Below are positions 34,662-45,133 of a stretch of 64,000 nt of DNA, one piece after another. The first letter of the stretch is position 1, and the number at the start of each line of letters is the position of its first letter. A program made the translations under genes and the position numbers. Origin of the DNA: JAEZBP01 sp963832725 (GTDB taxonomy: Bacteria > Myxococcota_A > Polyangia > Polyangiales > Sandaracinaceae). Location of the stretch: the NCBI GenBank assembly GCA_963832725.1, contig CAWHVG010000005.1:1178001-1242000 (forward strand). The letters are read 5' to 3'. Under the pieces are notes generated by a model. It did no database searches. It saw only the letters and a list, made by a program, of their open reading frames with translations, and was not told the DNA's origin.

Positions 34662-36364
34662 CCCATCCCGACGAGGCAGCCGTAGAACGCGGCGATGGCC
34701 TCGACCACGCGGCGCTGCCTGGCTTCGCCGAGCTCCGGGTAGATCGGCAGCGAGAGGACCTCGCGCGCGGCCTGTTCGGCGATGGGGAGATCCCCCTCGC
34801 GATAACCGAGGTAGGCGAAGCACGCCTGCTGGTGGAGCGGCAGCGGGTAGTAGATGGCGTTGCCGATCTTCTGCTCGCCGAGGTGCTTCGCGAGCTCGTC
34901 GCGCCGCTCGACGCGGATCGTGTACTGGTTGTAGCAGTGGCCCTCGACCCGGCGGGGAGGCGTCGTCACCGGCACGGCGGCCTCGGCGAAGAGGCGATCG
35001 TAGCGATCGGCGTTCTCTCGCCTGGCCTCGGTCCAGCGTGCGAGATGCGGGAGCTTCACGCGGAGGACCGCCGCCTGCAGCGCGTCGAGGCGGAAGTTGC
35101 CGCCGACCATGGCGTGGAAGTACTTCGGGTGGCTGCCGTGCACGCGCAGGCGCCGCACCTTCTCCGCCAGCTTTGCGTCGTTGGTGGTGACGAGGCCGCC
35201 GTCGCCGAACGCGCCGAGGTTCTTGGAGGGGAAGAACGAGAAGCAGGCGAGCTCGCCGAGCGCGCCGACAGGCCCTTCATCGGCTCGCGCGCCGATGGCC
35301 TGCGCGGCGTCCTCGACGATCGGCACGCCCGGCGCCGCTTCGCGCAGCGCGTTCATGTCGCAGGGCTGGCCGAAGAGGTGGACGGGCAGGATCGCCTTGG
35401 TCCGCTCGTTGACCTTGGCCGCCACCTGCGACGGGTCGAGGTTGAAGGTGGCGGGCTCGATGTCGACGAAGACCGGCTTGGCGCCGACGCGGTGGATGAC
35501 GCCCGCGGTCGCGAAGAACGAGAAGGGGGTGGTGATGACCTCGTCGCCGGGGCCGACGTCGAGCCCCATCAGCGCGACCAAGAGCGCGTCGGTGCCGCTC
35601 GAGACGCCGATCGCGTGCTCCACGCCGATGGCCTGCGCCGCCTCTTGCTCGAACGCGCTGACCTCGGGGCCCATGATGAAGCGGTTCTGCCGCACCACCT
35701 CGTGGATCGCCGCCTCGATGGCGCCGCGGAGCGGGCCGTTCTGCGCTTCGAGATCGAGGAGCGCGATGGGGCCTGCGCTCACCTCGGGGCCGTCGACCGG
35801 GACGCAGCGCTCGCCCTCGATGCGGTAGCGCTCGCCGGTCTCGGGGCAGGCCACCTCGGCGCCCTCGGCGGCGTCGGGCAAGCGCACTCCGGCCCGGCTC
35901 ATCCAGCCGATCGGGCGCGCCGGGTTGCCGACCACCAGCGCGTAGGGCGCGACGTCCTTGGTCACCACCGCGCCCGCGCCGACGAAGCTGTACTCGCCGA
36001 GATCGTGCCCGCAGACGATGACCGCGTTGGCGCCGACGCTGGCGCCGCGGCCGACGCGGGTCGGCTCGTACTCGTGCTTGCGCGAGACGAAGGAGCGCGG
36101 GTTCACGACGTTGGTGAAGACGCAGCTCGGTCCGAGGAAGGCGCCGTCCTCGACCTCGACCCGCTCGTAGATCGAGACGTTGTTCTGCACGCGGACGCCG
36201 TCGCCGATGCGCACGCCGCGGCCGACGAAGCAGTTCTGGCCGAGCGAGCAGTCCTTTCCGATGCGGGCGCCCTCGCTGACGTGGACGAAGTGCCAGACCT
36301 TGGTGCCCTCGCCGAGCTCGACGTCGTCGTCGACGACCGCGGTGGGGTGGACGAAGCTGCTCAT
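34658..36364 (-). CDS. WbpD-WbpE fusion: sugar N-acetyltransferase plus aminotransferase
   Basis: 568 residues. Residues 1 to about 160 are a left-handed beta-helix acyltransferase like WbpD/WlbB (VHPTAVVDDDVELGEGTKVW, IGKDCSLGQNCFVGRGV, GANAVIVCGHDLGEYSFVGA). A short link with CPETGERY follows. Residues about 195-568 are a DegT/DnrJ/EryC1 PLP aminotransferase like WbpE (GVSSGTDALLVALMGLDVGP, VPIVEDAAQAIGA, FFPSKNLGAFGDGG with the PLP lysine). In other bacteria the two are separate enzymes of the UDP-2,3-diacetamido-glucuronic acid pathway; the aminotransferase acts before the acetyltransferase. The frame is continuous through the link, so this is a real fusion and not an artefact. The WbpB-like gene is 25 bases upstream. 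Confidence 0.92.
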   Translation of the reverse strand: MSSFVHPTAVVDDDVELGEGTKVWHFVHVSEGARIGKDCSLGQNCFVGRGVRIGDGVRVQNNVSIYERVEVEDGAFLGPSCVFTNVVNPRSFVSRKHEYEPTRVGRGASVGANAVIVCGHDLGEYSFVGAGAVVTKDVAPYALVVGNPARPIGWMSRAGVRLPDAAEGAEVACPETGERYRIEGERCVPVDGPEVSAGPIALLDLEAQNGPLRGAIEAAIHEVVRQNRFIMGPEVSAFEQEAAQAIGVEHAIGVSSGTDALLVALMGLDVGPGDEVITTPFSFFATAGVIHRVGAKPVFVDIEPATFNLDPSQVAAKVNERTKAILPVHLFGQPCDMNALREAAPGVPIVEDAAQAIGARADEGPVGALGELACFSFFPSKNLGAFGDGGLVTTNDAKLAEKVRRLRVHGSHPKYFHAMVGGNFRLDALQAAVLRVKLPHLARWTEARRENADRYDRLFAEAAVPVTTPPRRVEGHCYNQYTIRVERRDELAKHLGEQKIGNAIYYPLPLHQQACFAYLGYREGDLPIAEQAAREVLSLPIYPELGEARQRRVVEAIAAFYGCLVGMG

Positions 36365-36389
36365 CGCGCTGCCCTCACAGATGTTGCGC

Positions 36390-37421
36390 TCACAATCCGA
36401 TGTCGACGCGGCGCCCGGCTTCGGCGAGCGAGCGCTGGCCCGCTTCGAGCACGCGCACCACGTCCCATCCGCTCCGGCCGTGGGCGAGCGGCGGCTGACG
36501 CGTGCGGACCGCGTTCAGGAAGTCCTCGCACTCGCGGCGCAAAGGCTCGCTCATCCGCAGCGCGGGCACGACGATGTCGCCGGTGCGAAGGCGGACGCCC
36601 TCGGCGTAGGTGAGCGTGGGCGGCGGCATCTCCACGCCCTTGTCGAAGAGGGTGAGCTTCTGGTCGGGCGAGGTGTCGTCGAAGACGGCCATCTTGCGGT
36701 CGCCGACCACCGTCAGCCGCCGCGTCTTGTGCGGGTCGAGCCAGCTCACGTGGACGTGGGCCAGCTTGCCGCCCGGATACGTCAGCGACGCGAAGACCAC
36801 GTCCTCGATGCCGCGCTCCTTCTGGAGGAAGACACCGCCTGCGGCGCTCACCGAGACGGGGCTGCCTCCGAGCAGGTAGTTCGCGACCGAGATGTCGTGC
36901 GGCGCGAGCGACCACCAGGCGTTCTCGTCGCGGCGGACCACGCCGAGGTTGGTGCGCTGGCTGGTGAGATAGAGGACCTCGCCGAGCTCGCCTCGGTCGA
37001 TCAGCTCGCGGAGCTTCTCGACGGCCGGATGATAGAGCAGGAGATGCCCGACCATGAGGATCCGGCCGTCGGCCTCGGCCCGCTCGCAGAGCGCGGCGCT
37101 CGAGGCGGCCGAGAGCGTGAGCGGCTTCTCGACGAAGACATCGCGCCCGGACTCGAGCGCCCGCATGGCCAGCGTCTCGTGGGCGGGCGCGTCGGCGGCG
37201 ATCACGACGGCGCGCACGGCCTCGTCGGCCAGCACGTTCTCCACGTCGGCGCACACCTTCACGTCGGGGTACGCGGGCGCGAGCTGCGCGCGGACGGCCT
37301 CGGAGCGATCGCAGACGTAGCGCAGCTCCGCGCCCTTCATGGCGGCGAAGTTGCGGACGTGGTTCTTGCCCCAGCCGCCGGCACCGACGACCGCGAGGAC
37401 GACGGGCTCGCTCGCGCTCAT
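36390..37421 (-). CDS. Gfo/Idh/MocA dehydrogenase, WbpB-like
   Basis: 343 residues. NAD-binding loop VVGAGGWGKNHVRNFAAM, family EKP motif in VFVEKPLTLS, and a C-terminal alpha/beta domain (NLGVVRRDENAWWSLAPHDI, VSWLDPHKTRRLTVVGDRKM). In the WbpB/WlbA role it oxidises C3 of a UDP-sugar acid, giving the ketone that WbpE aminates, and the next gene carries exactly WbpE and WbpD. Its ATG overlaps the thiolase stop (ATGA 37418-37421). No WbpA-type C6 dehydrogenase was found in the window. Confidence 0.88.
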   Translation of the reverse strand: MSASEPVVLAVVGAGGWGKNHVRNFAAMKGAELRYVCDRSEAVRAQLAPAYPDVKVCADVENVLADEAVRAVVIAADAPAHETLAMRALESGRDVFVEKPLTLSAASSAALCERAEADGRILMVGHLLLYHPAVEKLRELIDRGELGEVLYLTSQRTNLGVVRRDENAWWSLAPHDISVANYLLGGSPVSVSAAGGVFLQKERGIEDVVFASLTYPGGKLAHVHVSWLDPHKTRRLTVVGDRKMAVFDDTSPDQKLTLFDKGVEMPPPTLTYAEGVRLRTGDIVVPALRMSEPLRRECEDFLNAVRTRQPPLAHGRSGWDVVRVLEAGQRSLAEAGRRVDIGL

Positions 37422-38628
37422 TCGACGCGCTCGATGATCACGGCCAGGCCCTGGCCGACGCCGATGCAGAGCGTGGCGAGGCCGTAGCGGACCTCGCGAC
37501 GCTTCATCTCGTGCGCGAGCGTGCAGACGATGCGGGCGCCGCTGCAGCCGATGGGGTGGCCGAGGGCGATGGCGCCGCCGTTGACGTTGACCTTCGCCTC
37601 GTCGAGCCCGAGCGCGCGGACGCAGGCGAGGGACTGGGCGGCGAAGGCCTCGTTGAGCTCGACCAGATCGAGGTCGCTCGCCTTCAGGCCGGCCTTGGCC
37701 AGCGCCTTCTGGGTGGCAGGCACCGGGCCGATGCCCATGAAGTTCGGGTGCACGCCGGCCACGGCGCGGGCGACCACGCGGGCGAGCGGCTTGATGCCGT
37801 TGTCCTCTGCCCACTTCTCCGAGGTCACGAGCAGCGCCGCCGCGCCGTCGTTCAGGGGCGAGGAGTTGCCGGCCGTGACGCTGCCGCCCTCGCGGAAGAC
37901 CGGCCTGAGCTTGGCGAGCTTCTCGAGCGAGCTGTCCGCGCGGATCGACTCGTCGCGCTCGAAGCTGCCGGGCTGCGCCTTCTTGTTCGGCGGCGGCGTC
38001 GTGACGGCGACGACCTCGTCGGCGAAGCGGCCCGCGTCCCAGGCGGCGGCCGCCTTCTGCTGGCTCGAGAGCGCGAACGCGTCCTGGTCCTCGCGCGAGA
38101 CGTCGTGCTCCTCGGCGACGTTCTCCGCCGTCTCGCCCATCGAGACCAGCGGGAAGCGCTCCTTCATGCGCGGGTTCTCGAAGCGCCAGCCGAGGCTGGT
38201 GTCGTAGACCTTCGGCGCACGGCGCGGGAAGGCTTCGTCCGCCTTGGGCATCGCGTAGGGCGCGCGGGTCATCGACTCCACGCCGCCGGCGACGGCCACG
38301 TCGAGATCGCCGACCTCGATGGCGCGCGCGACCTGGACCAGCGCTTCGAGCCCGCTGCCGCACAGACGGTTCACGGTGACGCCGGTGACCTCGTAGGGCA
38401 GGCCCGCCAAGAGCAGCGCCATGCGCGCGACGTTGCGGTTGTCTTCGCCGGCCTGGTTGGTGTTGCCGAGGATGACCTCCTCGAGCTTCTCCTTGGCGGC
38501 CGGGTGGCGCGCCAGGAGCGCCGACATCGAGATCGGCCGCCATGTCGTCGGGGCGAACTCCGCTCAGCGATCCGCGGTGCTTCCCGATCGGGGTCCGCAG
38601 GGCGTCGACGATCACGGCTCGGCTCATC
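37418..38628 (-). CDS. Acetyl-CoA acetyltransferase (thiolase), frame break near the N-terminus
   Basis: About 403 residues when repaired. Start ATG 38628 has GGAGGAACG before it and begins MSRAVIVDALRTPIGKHRG, the normal thiolase opening. The frame breaks at about 38525-38531 (GATCTCGATG), where one extra base fits, and continues MSALLARHPAAKEKLEEVIL. Catalytic residues: Cys in VNRLCGSGLEALV, His in GGAIALGHPIGCSGARI, Cys in LCIGVGQGLA. It condenses or cleaves acyl-CoA in fatty acid or ketone metabolism. It is coupled to the sugar genes downstream, though the pathways look unrelated. Confidence 0.9.
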
Positions 38629-38695
38629 GTTCCTCCAGCTCTCGTGGGTGGCGAATCGTGCCACGTCGGCGAGCGCTCGCCACCGCGGGATTCGT

Positions 38696-38794
38696 TCAGC
38701 GGGCCGAAGGCTCGGGCTCGCGCTTCTCGTGTCCCGCGCGGATGCCCTCGGGCGCCGGCTCGATGGTGACCCATCCCTTCGCCATCGCCTTCAT
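38696..38794 (-). CDS. Possible 32-residue small protein
   Basis: ATG 38794 to TGA 38696 reads MKAMAKGWVTIEPAPEGIRA and ends EPEPSAR. Composition is less Arg-rich than chance frames here, and it lies just before the thiolase on the same strand. No family known and no strong ribosome site seen. It may be chance. Confidence 0.2.
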   Translation of the reverse strand: MKAMAKGWVTIEPAPEGIRAGHEKREPEPSAR

Positions 38795-39043
38795 GCGCGC
38801 TGCCGTACGTGTCGGCGCCGGAGCTGTCAATGCGCGCGCGCACGAGGCGAGTGGATTGCAACGTCGCCCTCGAAGGACCGTCGATGGCGGTTCGGGGCGT
38901 CGACGGCATTCGCGAGCGATGGCGATCAGGCACACACCCGGCCGCCGGAACCGGGGGTCGGCGACGTGCGGGGCTTCGCAGCGATCGGGGCAACGCGCAG
39001 CGTGCGCCGAGGGACACGTGAACGCGGAGCGACCACCAATGAC

Positions 39044-39074
39044 GACGCCGCCCCCGAGGACCGGGAGCGGCGTC
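39044..39074 (-). terminator. Hairpin after the REC-PATAN gene
   Basis: GACGCCGC pairs with GCGGCGTC, with further G-C pairs inside, about 25 bases past the stop at 39100. No T-run follows, so termination is only possible. Confidence 0.35.
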
Positions 39075-39099
39075 CTGAGCGCGCGGTTGTCAGCGAAGC

Positions 39100-42000
39100 T
39101 CAGCGGAGCATCGCGCGGCACTCGCGGACGTACTGCCGGCTGGCGCCCTGCTCGACGCAGCTCTGGTAGGCCTGGCGTGCGCCGGGCGCGTCGTGCTGCA
39201 TCTGGCGGGCGGTGCCGAGGACCAGCCAGCCCAGCGCGCTGGTCGGATCGGCGGTGACGGCCCGCTGCGCGAGTTCGCCGGCCTGCGCGTTTCGCCCGCG
39301 GTTGAGCTGTCCGAGCGCCTGGCGAGCGAGAATCCGCCGCGTCCTCCGCGCTCGCGGCAGGCGCGGCCGCCTGCTCGGCGGGCGCAGCTTCGGCCGGCGC
39401 AGCCTCCTCGGCCGGTGCGGCTTCCTCGGCGGGCTCGACCGCCGCGACCTCTTCGGCTGGCTCGGCGGCCGCTTCTTCCGTCGCGTCGGCGGAAGCTTCC
39501 TCGGCGGTTGCTTCCTCGCCGGGCGCCTCTTCGGTCGCCGCAGCTTGCTCCGCCGGGGTCTCTTCGCTCGGCGCGGCTTCCTCGTTCGCGGACGGGGCCG
39601 CCGCCTGCTCGGTCGCGGCCTCTTCGGCCGCCCGGTCCGGCTGCTCGCCCTCGGCCGCGAACCCGTCCGGCAACGCCGGCGGACGCGCGGCGCCACTGAG
39701 CGGCGCCGGCGGCGGGAGGATCACGTTGTTGTAGACGATGAACCCTCCGATCAACGCGAGCCCGGCGGTGAGGATGGCGAAGGTCGCGTACTTCGCGCGC
39801 TTCATCCCCGGCGCCATGGGCAGCGCCGACTTCTGGAGATCGTCCCAGGTCTCGTGATCCACGTCGCCGATACGCTCGGACGAGCGGAAGAAGTCCTCGG
39901 CCACCGCCTGATGCTCGCCCGTCGCGCTGACGGCCCGAATCTCGGCGCTGGTCGTGCTGGTCTTCTTCGCGCGGGGCGGCTCGCTCGACTTCGCCGCGGC
40001 GGGCGTCGCCTTCGCCGTCTTGGAGTCGCTGGCCTTGGAGTCGCTGGCCTTCGAGTCGCTGGCTTTCGACTCGGCCGGCTTCGGCTCCGCCTTCATGTCC
40101 TTCGACTCGGCCGCCTTCGACTCGGCCGCCTTCGACTCGGCCGCCTTCGACTCGGTCTTGGCCTGCGCGGGCGGCGTGTTGTTCGGCCGACCCTTCTTCT
40201 TCTTCTTCTTCTTGCCGCCCTGGGAGCGGGCGTTCTGCTTGGGCATGGGCTTCGTCTCGGCCGGCGTGGCCTCGGCCGACGTGGCCTCGGCCGACTTCGC
40301 GTCGCTCTCGGCCTTCGCCTCGGCGACCTCGGTGCGCTCGACGTCTTCCTTCTTCGCCTCGGGCTCTTTCGCCTCGGGCTCTTTGCTCTTCGCCTCGGCC
40401 TTCGGCTCCCCGGGCGCGGCGTCCGCCTTCGCCTCTTCCGGCTCGGCGTCCTTCGCCTCGGAAGACACGGCCTGGGTCTCGGGCGGCGGCTTGGAGTCGA
40501 CCCGCGCCTTGTGCTTCGCCTCGGCCTCGGGCTCCGCTTCGGCCTGCTTGGCCTCACCGCGCGCCTCGGGCGGCGGTCGAGAGTCCACGCGGGCCTTCGG
40601 GCGCTCCGACTTGGGCTTCGCGTCCGTCTTCGCCTGGGGCTCATCCGCCTTCGACTCGGCTTCCGGCTCCGGCTCGGCCTTCGCTTCCGGCTCCGGCTCG
40701 GCCTTCGCCTTCGGCTCGTCGGACGCCTTCTCCTCCTGGAGCGCTCGCGTCTGCGTCTCGTCGTCGCGCGTTCGCGCCTCGGCCACGTCCTCCTCGTCCA
40801 TGACGGTGTCATCGACCGAGGTTCCGCCGAAATCGTTCACCGCCACCTGCGACGAGGCCACCGTGCGCTTCGCCTGGGCGGGGAACTGAATGACGTTCGT
40901 CGCCGCCTCCTGCTGCTCTTGCTGGGCCTCGGCCGTGTTGGCCTTTGCCCGCATCTGCCGCCTGCGCCTGCCCTTCTTCGCCATACCGTCCTCGTCGTCC
41001 GGAGATTCGTGTTCGGAGTGTGTGTCGTGGGGATCGGGGTCCGCTTCCAATGCGGCGCTCTCGTCGCCGTCCGGCTCGGACGCGTCCAGGCGGTCTGCAG
41101 AGTCCGTGCCGCTCGGGGGATCGACATGATCCCCCTCCGCATCGGCAGAATACGGCACATGGTCTTCGGCACGCACTGACACATTTTGCGCAGCCGGCGG
41201 TGAGATGGCGTTAGCCCTCGCACAATCGCTGGAAGGGGGGGGCTCGGTGGGAGCCCGAGGCACGAGCCCCGACTCGGCCTCGTCGTCGTCCGGGGTCGGC
41301 GCCTGCAGAACCGTCGATGCCGGCTCGTCGTGCTCTCCCGGAACCAGCTCCTCACCCAAGAGGCGATCGTCGTCCGGGCCCTCGCCCGCCGTCCGACCGC
41401 TCGGATAGATGATGCCCTCGAAGTAAAGCTTGGTGATCGCCGTCAAGACCTCGAGGTCGTCGCCGTCGCAGGCGTCCACCAACTGGAGGAGCGAGAGGCG
41501 ACCGTCGATGTGACGGAGGATCTCGTTGATCTCGTCCGGTATCTCGGCGAGGCGCTCCATGAGCTCTTCCTCGGAGACCTCGAAAACGTTGTCGAGCGAG
41601 GGGATCTGCTCGAGCAAGCGACCCCACTCGTCGATCCGGCGCATGCCCTCCATGAGCAGGGCCTGCGTCGAGCTCGTGATCCGTTGCTCGGCCCGAACCG
41701 GGCGGAAGTCGATCTCGAACTCGCCCTCGTTCCAGAGGAGCAAGCGGTAGATCGCCGCCTCGCCGCGGAGCTTGCCCATCTCCGCGTCGACGAGCTGCCC
41801 GTCTCGAAACGTCACGGTGCCGTGTTGTGTTCCGTTCGTCAGCTCGAGGACGCCCGACTTCCTGCTGATCTCGACCGTCTGGAGGAGGTCGACCAGCCCC
41901 ATGTCGCCGAGCGAGCCGGTGAAGCGCGTCTTGGAGATCGAGCTGCGGCGGGCGAGACCTTCGCGCTCCTGACGCTGCAGGCTCAGGTTGATGCGCGTGA

Positions 42001-42340
42001 TGATCTCTTTGATGTAGATGGGCTTGACGAGGTAGTCCTCGACGCCCAGCTCGAGCCCCCGCACCTTGCTCTCCACCGAGCTATCGCTCGACAGGAACAT
42101 GAAGGGGATGTGCTCGTGCTCTTCGTGCTGGCGGAGCTCTTCGACGAGCTCGAAGCCGTTCATCCCCGGCAGTCGCGTGTCCGAGAGGATGAGGTCGGGA
42201 GGCGACAGCTCGATGGTCTCGCGGGCACTCTGCGCGTCACGGCAGGTCGCGACGGAGTAGCCCGCCTTGCGCAGGCTGACCTCCAGTACCCGCAAGCTGC
42301 GGGGGTCTGCATCCACGAGGAGCAGGCTCTTCTTCGCCAC
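39100..42340 (-). CDS. Response regulator with PATAN/DUF4388 domain, long charged region, membrane segment and C-terminal TPR-like end (one frame break)
   Basis: About 1,080 residues from GTG 42340. A receiver domain (1-120; phospho-acceptor Asp54 in LILSDTRLPGMNG, Lys in DYLVKPIYI) is followed by a DUF4388/PATAN domain (about 140-240; LGDMGLVDLLQTVEISRKSG, TFRDGQLVDAEMGKLRGEAA). Then come some 500 residues of Lys/Glu/Ala-rich low complexity (EAKAEPEPEA, SKAAESKAAE, KASDSKASDS, GGKKKKKKKG), one membrane segment (about 848-868, TFAILTAGLALIGGFIVYN), an Ala/Glu-rich stretch and a helical end (ILARQALGQLNRGRNAQAGE). The break is GAATC 39330-39334; GATC restores AADLARQALGQL. Receiver and PATAN proteins occur in myxobacterial motility and signalling. 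A cytoplasmic receiver on a membrane protein of this size is unusual. Confidence 0.78.
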
Positions 42341-42546
42341 CTTATCTCAGTCCTTGTGATGACCCGAACGACGCGCCGTCCGCCACGATCGCGAACCGCA
42401 CCCCCGAGCACGTCGCCCGGAAGGATGGAGAGCCCGCCGGGAGGGTGTCAAGCGAGCGGGCGAGCCGCCGTGCCCAGGAGGATGGCACTGCTCGGACACC
42501 TGCGCGAGGATCGCGGGCGTCGAACACATCTGTCCGCTCTCCACGG

Positions 42547-42576
42547 TTGACCCCGCGCGTCCCCCTCGAATATCGT
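42547..42576 (+). promoter_or_regulatory. Sigma70-like promoter of the TIG lipoprotein gene
   Basis: TTGACC (42547-42552), 18 bases, TATCGT (42571-42576). Transcription would start near 42583, 36 bases before the ATG. By eye only. Confidence 0.5.
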
Positions 42577-42618
42577 CCGGACGCTCGCGACCGAGGCCGG
42601 TCGGAGTTGGAGGTCACG

Positions 42619-43059
42619 ATGTCCATCCGAACGCAGACGCAGAAGATCGCGCGGGTCCTCGGGCTCATGCTCGCGCTCTCCGTCTTTGCAGTCGGGGCCG
42701 TCGCCTGTGGAGGCGACCAGGGGGGCGAGCTGCAGGTCACGAACCTCGACCCGCGCGCCGGCGCCACCTCGGGTGAGCAGCCCGTCAAGATCAAGGGCAA
42801 CAACTTCCGCCAGGACATCGGGTACACGGTGTACTTCGGCAACCGCCGCTCCGAGCGAGCCACGATCTTCGACGACCACACGCTGATCGTGGCCACGCCC
42901 CGCATGGACGAAGCGGGCCCGGTCGACGTGGTCGTTGCTGCCGACAATGGCCCCGCGTTCAAGATCCGCCAAGGGTTCCGCTTCGAGGACATGGGCGGAA
43001 ACGTGATGGAGAACGTGGGCAACGGCACGACCAGCGGCCACGGCGAAGAGCGCTTCTGA
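42619..43059 (+). CDS. IPT/TIG-domain lipoprotein
   Basis: 146 residues. GGAGG stands six bases before ATG 42619. Signal with lipobox GAVAC (Cys at about 31). One IPT/TIG fold follows (about 38-115): LQVTNLDPRAGATSGEQPVK, IKGNNFRQDIGYTVYFGNRR, LIVATPRMDEAGPVDVVVAA. TIG domains are Ig-like and often found in surface proteins. Function unknown. It is followed by the short tandem repeats. Confidence 0.85.
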   Translation: MSIRTQTQKIARVLGLMLALSVFAVGAVACGGDQGGELQVTNLDPRAGATSGEQPVKIKGNNFRQDIGYTVYFGNRRSERATIFDDHTLIVATPRMDEAGPVDVVVAADNGPAFKIRQGFRFEDMGGNVMENVGNGTTSGHGEERF

Positions 43060-43520
43060 GCTCCGAGCCTCTTCCACGTTTCCCGAGCCGCGCCTTGTTT
43101 CCCAGCCGCGCCTTGTTCCCAGCCGCGCCTTGTTTCCCAGCCGCGCCTTGTTCCCAGCCGCGCCTTGTTCCCCAGCCGCGCCTTGTTCCCAGCCGCGCCT
43201 TGTTTCCCCGGCCGCGCTTTGCTAGCCGAGCCGCGCTTTCGCGCTGGGATGCCGACGCAGGCGAGTAAACTCGGCTAGGCTCGCGAGAGCCGAGGTACGC
43301 TCCGAAGGGCGCGGCGCCTTCGGCGGAAGGCCGCTCGGCCCGCCGCGCACGCAGCGACGTGACCGACCTGGCGCTGGCGGGGCTTGCGCGAGGAGCCGCG
43401 ACGCTCCCGTTCAACGCGGTAGCGCAGACGCGCCCGGGCGACGCGGGCACGAACCGAGCGACCACGCTTCGACTCTCCCGCGGCAACCTCCGGCGCGCTC
43501 TCGAGCGACGCGCGACCCGG
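43060..43520. other. Repeat-bearing intergenic region
   Basis: 460 bases between convergent genes (TIG lipoprotein and CAP protein). The left part is a short tandem repeat, listed next. The right part (43250-43520) shows no gene, hairpin with T-tract or RNA. Confidence 0.5.
43084..43245. repeat. 17-18-base tandem repeat, seven good copies and two worn ones
   Basis: The unit is CAGCCGCGCCTTGTTCC, with two or three T and two or three C varying between copies. The last copies turn into GCCGCGCTTTGC and GCCGCGCTTTCGC. It begins 25 bases after the TIG stop. Confidence 0.93.
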
Positions 43521-45133
43521 TCAGCGAGGCCAGCCCAGCACGATGACGACGGCGATGGCGTTTGGGCCGGTGTCGGGGCGCGTGCCCTGCGCCACGCCGA
43601 CCCCCACCGCCCGCACGTCAGGATCGAGCGCGGGTTCGAGCGCGCCGGCTTCGTCGACGTTCGCGACCACGGCCATCACGCCGCCGATGCGGCGATAGGC
43701 TATCGCGAAGCGCCGGAGGCTCCCGCTGGCGTCGTCAATCGCGTCCTGCTGGGTCAGGCTCGGGTCGGCGAAGAACTCGTCGGCGGCATGCTGCGCCGCT
43801 TCGCTCAGGTGCTCCTCCAGAGAGAGCGGCGGCGCGCCTCGCGCGCTGCGAGCGCGGTTGAGCGACGACACCAGTCGCTCGGGTGCGCCGCTCAGATCCA
43901 CGCGCTCGCTCATCCGGACGAAGACCTCGGTCACGAGGAACGCGCTGCGCGCGCCCTCGGTCTGCGCGACGACGCCGATGCCGACGTGCGTCACGTCGGG
44001 GTTCACCAGATTCGCCCGGTGACCGGGGCTCTCCATCAGCCCGCGGTGGATCTCCTGCGCGCTGTAGCCGCGACCGATGTTCTCGAGCACCAGACCGCTG
44101 GTCAGCCCTGCAGCGCGCACGCGATCGGATGGAGATCCGGTGCGCTGCGACGTGTGCCCGATGTAGTCGTGCTCGGCCATGTCGCGGCTGTGCGCGAGCG
44201 CGACCTCGCGCAGCCCCACGTGCTCGCGGAGCGGCGGCAGGCCCGCGTCGCGCCGGGTCGCGTTGAGCGCGTCGAAGAGCTCCCGCCGCACGCTCTCGAC
44301 GTCCTGCGGACCGACCTGGGGCGCCCCATCGAGGCGGACTCGGTCCGGGATCGGCTGGCCGACGTAGACCGGGAAGTTCGCGATGACCGTGTCGCCGTGC
44401 TCGCCGCGGCCGACCAGCTCCACCTGATAGACGCCCGCCGCGGTCGTCGGCACGCGAACGTCGAAGTCGGGGCCACCGCCCGCCGGCAGGCGCCGCACCT
44501 GGCCGTCCGGCGCCGCGACCACCACCGTCGGGTTGCGGTGATCGCCGAGCAATCGCCCGCGCAGCGTCAGCGCGTCACCCTGCTCGACCCGCCTCGGGAC
44601 CGGCTCGAGCTCGACCCAGCGCCAGCTCAGCAGGACCACCGCCACCGCGAGGCCGGCACGCGGGACCACCGCGCCGCCGTAGCGGTTGTAGACCTGTCGC
44701 TGCATGAACTGCCCGATCGAGTCGGCGACGCCGTCCTCCAGCGTGTCCGCAGGCTGACCGAGCACCATGATGTGCGGCACCGGCTCGACCAAGCCGAGGT
44801 TGCGCGCGAAGAACTCCACCACCTCGTTCGGCGGGGGCTCGCCCTCGGGACCGAGCCGCTCGGCGACCCACGATGCGAGCTGGCCGAGGCGGGCGTCGCC
44901 TTCGAGCGGCATGCCGTGGATCTCGGCGGCGCGCTGGACACCTGCCCGCACCGCCTCCGCGGAGGCGCCGTGGACAATCTCCCCGTCGGTGTCGGATGCG
45001 CTCGAGTACGCCGGCACCGTCGGAGCGGGGGCCTCGACGTCACGGAAGTCCTGGGCGCTGCCCAAGGTCGTGGGCTGCCCGGCTCCACCGCAGCCGGCCG
45101 ACGAGAGGACGAGCAGAATGGCGAACGCGCGCT

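Larger units (their letters stand above)
38629..39099. other. Intergenic stretch between the thiolase and the REC-PATAN gene
   Basis: 470 bases, both flanking genes on the minus strand. It holds the thiolase leader, a weak 32-codon frame and a strong hairpin near 39044-39074. Nothing else was recognised. Confidence 0.5.

Noticed and set aside
37418..38628. Thiolase as part of the nucleotide-sugar pathway
   Set aside because: The enzymes share an operon-like overlap, but no step of the sugar pathway uses a thiolase.
43084..43245. CRISPR array
   Set aside because: The units are 17-18 bases, directly joined, with no spacers and no cas genes nearby.
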